Below, piece by piece: positions 60,429 through 64,000 of a stretch of 64,000 nt of DNA (position 1 is its first letter; the number at the start of each line of letters is the position of its first letter). Where the stretch lies: positions 5,084,329 to 5,148,328 of the forward strand of contig OY282383.1 of the NCBI GenBank assembly GCA_958295855.1, given 5' to 3'. Below the pieces are notes generated by a model. That model saw only the letters and a program-made list of their open reading frames with translations. It was not told where the DNA came from and ran no database searches. The position numbers and the translations under genes were made by a program. Source of the DNA: an uncultured Poribacteria bacterium (lineage in GTDB: Bacteria > Poribacteria > WGA-4E > WGA-3G).

Positions 60429-61235
60429 CTACCACCGCACCTGACAGAACTCTTCATAATCGATCAGCTCGTGGATGGTGGGATGCTCGCCACACATCGG
60501 GCATGTTTCGTCCTGACGGAGCTTCAACCGTTTGAAATCCATCGTTAGCGCGTTGAAAAGCAGGAGGTTCCCAATTAACGGTTCGCCGATGTTCAGTAAG
60601 GTTTTAATCGCTTCAACGGCTTGAATCGTTCCGATGATACCAGGGAGTACGCCAAAGACACCTGCTTCTTGGCAGCTGGGTACCATTCCCGGTGGTGGCG
60701 GCTCGGGATAGAGGCAGCGGTAACACGGGCCCTTGCCCGGATAAAAGACGGTCACCTGCCCCTCAAATTGGAAAATGCTCCCATGCACAATCGGTTTGCC
60801 CAACATGACAGACGCGTCATTGAGGAGATACCGCGTCGGTAGATTGTCACACCCGTCCACGATGAGATCGTACTGTTCCAGAATCTGAAAGGCGTTCTCT
60901 GAGGTGATGCGTTCATTGTAAGGAATCACCTTGACATCGGGGTTCATCTCCGTGATAGTGGCTGCTGCGGACTTCGTTTTCGGAATGCCGATGTCGCTCG
61001 TGCCGTGCAAGATTTGGCGTTGCAAATTACTGAGATCGACTACGTCGTCATCAATGATGCCGAGTGTGCCGACCCCGGCTGCGGCGAGGTAGACTCCTAC
61101 AGGGGAACCAAGCCCGCCTGCGCCGATGAGCAGTACTTTTGATTCAAGCAGCCGCGTCTGGCCCATCCCGCCGACCTCTTTGAGGATGATATGCCGGCTG
61201 TATCGCTCAATCTGTTCATTGCTGAAGTTAAACAT
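60429..61235 (-). CDS. moeB: MoeB/ThiF-family adenylyltransferase
   Basis: 268-residue E1-like enzyme that adenylates the C-terminal Gly of MoaD or ThiS for molybdopterin or thiamine synthesis. Seen: RYSRHIILKEVGGMGQTRL, VLLIGAGGLGSPVGVYLAAAG (ATP site), SNLQRQILHGTSDIG (Arg finger), IVDGCDNLPTRYLLND (Asp binding Mg), two zinc pairs CYRCLYP and CPMCG, and PSCQEAGVFGVLPG with the conserved Cys. No MoaD/ThiS gene is visible in this window. Upstream by 25 bp lies a conserved-looking hypothetical gene on the same strand. Confidence 0.92.
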   Translation of the reverse strand: MFNFSNEQIERYSRHIILKEVGGMGQTRLLESKVLLIGAGGLGSPVGVYLAAAGVGTLGIIDDDVVDLSNLQRQILHGTSDIGIPKTKSAAATITEMNPDVKVIPYNERITSENAFQILEQYDLIVDGCDNLPTRYLLNDASVMLGKPIVHGSIFQFEGQVTVFYPGKGPCYRCLYPEPPPPGMVPSCQEAGVFGVLPGIIGTIQAVEAIKTLLNIGEPLIGNLLLFNALTMDFKRLKLRQDETCPMCGEHPTIHELIDYEEFCQVRW

Positions 61236-61260
61236 TTTTACCCAACCTTATGCGTTCATC

Positions 61261-61839
61261 TCAATTTCCCAAGTTAGAGAGGAGCTCTGAAATCGGTTTA
61301 TCGGAGTTGGCGGAAATCCGAACGGCGAACCGTTCGCGGGCATCTTCGGAGGTGCGCGCCACCGTGAAATCGTCATCGCCGTACATCTGCTGTAGCACCG
61401 GTGTCAGGGCTGCCTGAATAGATTCGGCTGTCTCCGGTGTATTCGGTGCGATGTGGCGATTATTTATCATCAACAGGATGTCTGCGCCGTCGAAATGCAC
61501 ATCATCTTCCAATTCTGCCGATGCTTCCAGCTGTTCACATTTGGACAACACCTCTGTGAGTGCGTGGCGGATCTTTTCAGCGTTGTCGCCTTCCATCGCA
61601 TGCTTCCGATTGTAGAGGAATCCCGGTTGATGGTAAGCGTTGTCAATGCTATAGTTCGCTTGCTTTAAAATCAATAGCACGCCCGGTCCTGCATCAACAT
61701 GCGAATAGTCGGCATAGTTCAGGTAATCATCTGAGTCGTCTTCCTCCATCCAGCGGTTGAAGACCTTGATGAAGTTAGTATAGTTGATACTGCTATTTTC
61801 GGTTGCGAAAACCTTGATGTTAATCTGTTGTAAATCCAT
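61261..61839 (-). CDS. hypothetical protein
   Basis: 192 residues, acidic, without signal or membrane segment. Seen: YTNFIKVFNRWMEEDDSDDYLNYADYSHVDAGPGVLLILKQANY in the first third (first 20-residue part around FNRWME), then EKIRHALTEVLSKCEQL and LLMINNRHIAPNTPETAESI. The even composition and 25-bp distance to moeB suggest a real gene in one transcript. No family is recognised with confidence. Confidence 0.7.
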   Translation of the reverse strand: MDLQQINIKVFATENSSINYTNFIKVFNRWMEEDDSDDYLNYADYSHVDAGPGVLLILKQANYSIDNAYHQPGFLYNRKHAMEGDNAEKIRHALTEVLSKCEQLEASAELEDDVHFDGADILLMINNRHIAPNTPETAESIQAALTPVLQQMYGDDDFTVARTSEDARERFAVRISANSDKPISELLSNLGN

Positions 61840-61969
61840 ATACGAAAAAATTTCCTCTAAACATAATGCCCCGCTGGGCTTTTCTTGTGGGCGCAGCGTT
61901 TGCCCGCGATATTTTACATCCCACGACCTTGGAATTACCGATGCTTATCACAGCTGCATAGCAGCGTTG

Positions 61970-62254
61970 CTATTCCGGAATCCATATCTTCTTGGACTGA
62001 ACTACCTCGGCATCAGAAGGCAGCCGGATCGGCGCATCCGATTTGCAATAAAAGCACAAGCCTTTGTAGCTGGTCAGATATTGATAGTTTTTCGAGAAAA
62101 CTCCGCCTAATGCCGTGACAACGAGGGGGCTCTCGCTTTTTGACAATATTTTCCGAAACTCGTCCTGTTCAAGTCGAACAATCGCCCCGGAGGCTTTGAG
62201 AGCTTGGGCGATCTCGGCTTGTTGAACGGCGGTCGTGACTCCTAGATCCATCAT
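61970..62254 (-). CDS. hypothetical small protein
   Basis: 94 residues: MMDLGVTTAVQQAEIAQALK, GAIVRLEQDEFRKILSK, LVVTALGGVFSKNYQYLTSY, then GLCFYCKSDAPIRLPSDAEV. One hydrophobic stretch (PLVVTALGGVF) is too short for a clear TM helix. Two Cys near the C-terminus (CFYC) may bind metal. AGGAAG lies before the ATG-ATG start. Family not recognised; I infer a real gene from RBS and composition. Confidence 0.6.
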   Translation of the reverse strand: MMDLGVTTAVQQAEIAQALKASGAIVRLEQDEFRKILSKSESPLVVTALGGVFSKNYQYLTSYKGLCFYCKSDAPIRLPSDAEVVQSKKIWIPE

Positions 62255-62389
62255 AATCTGCTTCCTTTATTATACTGTAAGTTGGCAGGAAAGTCAACGC
62301 TTATTTTTTCTGTCAATTCCATGGATTCACACACAAGTGTTGTGATAGTTCCGATCTAGCACTTGGGATTATCTCCAATGTATACACGA

Positions 62390-63091
62390 CTACCCTTCTT
62401 CAAACTCTGCGAAAACCTCTTCAAGAGAATAGGTCTTGCCTCCTGCCTTTACGTACGCGATGCTGTGATCCAATTCTTCAGCCACCTCTGGGCGTATCTC
62501 TAGTCCCTCGTCTGGATGGTAGTGGTAATTCTCCAGAAACTGCTCTAATTCCAAATGGCAGACAAAGAATTCATAAAATGCAGCTTGCAACCGTACATGC
62601 CCCCCAGCCGATGCGGGTTCTGCCATCAACTTAACCACTCGCTCTTGCGCGGCAAAGAGTTTCCAATTCACGAGTCTCTGGGTAAGTGCGCGGAATTCAT
62701 CATCCGTTAACGCCCTCACCTTTATCGTTGGTGCCGGGGCGTTGGGGATTCCCCCCAGTCGCCGCGCAGCGCGCCCGATAGCCGAGGTTTTCCGATCCGT
62801 TTCAACTGCTGTCACGCGCCGTTTTAGATGCGCAAACTCTTTGCACGCTTCCAAAACCGTAAGCACGCACGCTTCCTGAGCATCCAACTCAAATGCCAGA
62901 TCATAGGAGTAGGCTTCAAAAAATTCCTGGAACCCTTCTGCGAGTGTTTCCCGGTCGGCATTCTGCGCCAGCAAGGCAACAAGTTTATCGCGGTCGGCAA
63001 ATAGTGGCTCATTCATAATCGGGCGCAGCCACTCGCGGAACTGCGCGGGTGTCATGTCTGTGAGGAATAATTTTGTTTTGTTTGATGGCAT
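62390..63091 (-). CDS. hypothetical protein with internal duplication
   Basis: 233 residues from ATG 63091 (AAGGAG upstream). Two halves are alike: LTDMTPAQFREWLRPIMN...RDKLVALLAQ...FQEFFEAYSYDLAFELD and ALTDDEFRALTQRLVNW...QERVVKLMAE...FYEFFVCHLELEQFLE. The C-terminus (ELDHSIAYVKAGGKTYSLEE) resembles the short helical tails of antitoxin or prevent-host-death-type proteins. It is downstream of an antidote-like HTH gene on the same strand. The function is not known. Confidence 0.65.
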   Translation of the reverse strand: MPSNKTKLFLTDMTPAQFREWLRPIMNEPLFADRDKLVALLAQNADRETLAEGFQEFFEAYSYDLAFELDAQEACVLTVLEACKEFAHLKRRVTAVETDRKTSAIGRAARRLGGIPNAPAPTIKVRALTDDEFRALTQRLVNWKLFAAQERVVKLMAEPASAGGHVRLQAAFYEFFVCHLELEQFLENYHYHPDEGLEIRPEVAEELDHSIAYVKAGGKTYSLEEVFAEFEEG

Positions 63092-63134
63092 TGAAGTCTC
63101 CTTGTAAGCCAATTCCTACGAGTAGGAAAGAGTC

Positions 63135-63491
63135 TTAGTCGCATCTGGCTAACACATCCGAGGTGAAATTGAGGTTAGCGGTTTCGCTCTCCAACGGTTT
63201 GATTGCCAGCTGATATCCGAGCGCGTTCAGAACAGTGCCAAGCGCGTCTATCAGGGGTGTCTCCTTGTTGGAGAGCACTTTTGAAAGCACTTGTGCGTCC
63301 ATACCTGTTTGCTTGGCAAGTTCGGAAACGCCACCCTGTGCTGCAACAACGGTTTCAAGGGCTTCCTGAACTATGACAGTATGCCCAAAAATGTAATAGT
63401 CATCAAGGATTGCTTGGAGATAGCCAATCGTCTCATCCCGGTCAGCCAGATCTTCAATAAGGCACTCTCGCCATGTTCTCATGTTTCTCAT
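63135..63491 (-). CDS. HTH addiction-module antidote-like protein (HI1420 family)
   Basis: 118 residues. The start WRECLIEDLADRDETIGYLQ and the HTH core EALETVVAAQGGVSELAKQTGMDAQVLSKVLSNK, then TLGTVLNALGY-like (ALGTVLNALGYQLAIKPL), match the HI1420-type antidote family, whose members usually pair with a RelE-like HI1419 toxin. No such toxin is adjacent here. The start lies 9 bases after the stop of the small upstream gene. Confidence 0.78.
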   Translation of the reverse strand: MRNMRTWRECLIEDLADRDETIGYLQAILDDYYIFGHTVIVQEALETVVAAQGGVSELAKQTGMDAQVLSKVLSNKETPLIDALGTVLNALGYQLAIKPLESETANLNFTSDVLARCD

Positions 63492-63500
63492 CGGTGTGTC

Positions 63501-63737
63501 TCAAGACGCGCCTCCTAGGGACCTTTTCAGACGTTCTTCTTCGATAATCTTCTTATATTCCTGGTCGGTAGTCGGTGGCGGATTCGTTTGCACTTCAGCT
63601 GGTGACGTAGTCTGTGTAGGCGTTAGAGGTAGCGGGGGCACCACGGTTTCCAAAATTCGGCGAACTAGGTCAATCCGCATCTCTGGCTCCCAAGCTCTCA
63701 CGCGATTCCATACTTCAAACATCTCTTTAGAATTCAT
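63501..63737 (-). CDS. small hypothetical protein
   Basis: 78 residues: an amphipathic helix region (MFEVWNRVRAWEPEMRIDLV, RRILETV), a Pro/Thr-rich linker (PPLPLTPTQTTSPAEVQTNP) and a short charged tail. Similar small helical proteins accompany PIN-domain toxins, and a PIN gene lies 97 bp upstream on the same strand, but the order and spacing are not those of a typical vapBC pair. Function is inferred only from context. Confidence 0.5.
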   Translation of the reverse strand: MNSKEMFEVWNRVRAWEPEMRIDLVRRILETVVPPLPLTPTQTTSPAEVQTNPPPTTDQEYKKIIEEERLKRSLGGAS

Positions 63738-63833
63738 AATTCGATACTCCTCGTCGAAAGGGGTAAATATGAAAATACGCCCCTACCATACCAACAATCG
63801 TCAGGCACAAAGACCTCGATCAGGAGATCTAGA

Positions 63834-64000
63834 TTAGGGTGAACTGGTGTCTATGCCCAACCTCAAAAGCATTTGCTGCGGCGTAATAACTAGAATGTCA
63901 TTGCCGGCAAAACCGGAAAGATTGCGTGTCACAATCAGATCAAGTTGCCTGCTCATCGCGCAGGCAACTTGCAGATTGTCCTCAAAGTCGTTCCCTGCTA
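63834..64000 (-). CDS. PIN-domain protein, C-terminal end (cut by window edge)
   Basis: About 55 residues are visible: GNDFEDNLQVACAMSRQLDL, IVTRNLSGFAGNDILVITPQ, then QMLLRLGIDTSSP and TAA at 63834. DFEDxLQ and VTRNxxxF are the last acidic motif and strand of VapC-type PIN ribonucleases. The N-terminus and any antitoxin partner lie beyond the window. Confidence 0.82.
   Translation of the reverse strand, partial: AGNDFEDNLQVACAMSRQLDLIVTRNLSGFAGNDILVITPQQMLLRLGIDTSSP

Noticed and set aside
1..64000. Prophage or integrative element
   Set aside because: No integrase, capsid, portal or att-like repeat pair was seen. Mobile content is limited to IS605-type remnants and small palindromes.

Overview
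The window reads as a chromosomal stretch of an uncultured Gram-negative-type bacterium of moderate GC. A heptosyltransferase, several lipoproteins, an OmpA-domain protein and Lgt point to an outer membrane. LamG, WD40, dockerin-like, giant TPR and SUMF1 (formylglycine-generating-enzyme-like) proteins, plus very many short intergenic palindromes, resemble Candidatus Poribacteria and related sponge or marine lineages. That assignment is inference; no rRNA is present to test it.

Layout. 0-2.2 kb: nadD-yacG-yqeK-rsfS. 2.2-9.4 kb: single genes (PP2C phosphatase, M19 dipeptidase, GT9 transferase, thiI, RNase HIII-like, FMN reductase) separated by repeat-filled gaps. 9.9-15 kb: LamG protein, TPR protein, an orphan D12-class adenine methyltransferase behind a consensus promoter, a TIM-barrel isomerase, nagB. 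15-21 kb (minus strand): full-length Rpn-type nuclease, a stand-alone copy of its C-terminal half, livG, livF, lgt, yqeY, and a sigma-54 activator with a degenerate receiver. 21-24.5 kb: decayed WD40/dockerin gene, dprA, a miniature IS605-type element, an Ig-like lipoprotein. 24.8-31.4 kb: ECF sigma factor, zinc-finger anti-sigma factor and a 1,567-residue TPR protein. 31.6-40.5 kb: class V aminotransferase, a two-subunit ABC exporter, a broken tnpB, a MacB/FtsX-type permease and a seven-bladed WD40 protein. 41-48.2 kb: guaA, OmpA-type lipoprotein, small lipoprotein, Uma2 protein and a second IS605-type element with broken tnpB. 48.2-54 kb: rng-rplU-rpmA and a PorX/PorY-like two-component pair. 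54.5-64 kb: HAD phosphatase, epimerase, aminotransferase and SDR in a row, then SUMF1, a membrane-anchored L7/L12-CTD protein, moeB, hypotheticals and toxin-antitoxin-like genes including a PIN domain cut by the window end.

The most notable structure is a dispersed family of about 33-bp palindromes (about 16 copies). Outer arms are GGTATT/AATACC; inner arms are CCCCTGC/GCAGGGG or CCCCCGC/GCGGGGG around an AAA or TTT loop. All three IS605-type elements in the window carry one copy: two copies break tnpB genes and one sits in a miniature derivative. Filled and empty sites can be compared directly, so the palindrome looks mobile. The second highlight is the Rpn locus: the full-length gene has an internal GGAGG-ATG start before its C-terminal domain, and exactly that part is duplicated downstream as its own gene. 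This is the arrangement expected of a nuclease with a gene-within-gene antitoxin.
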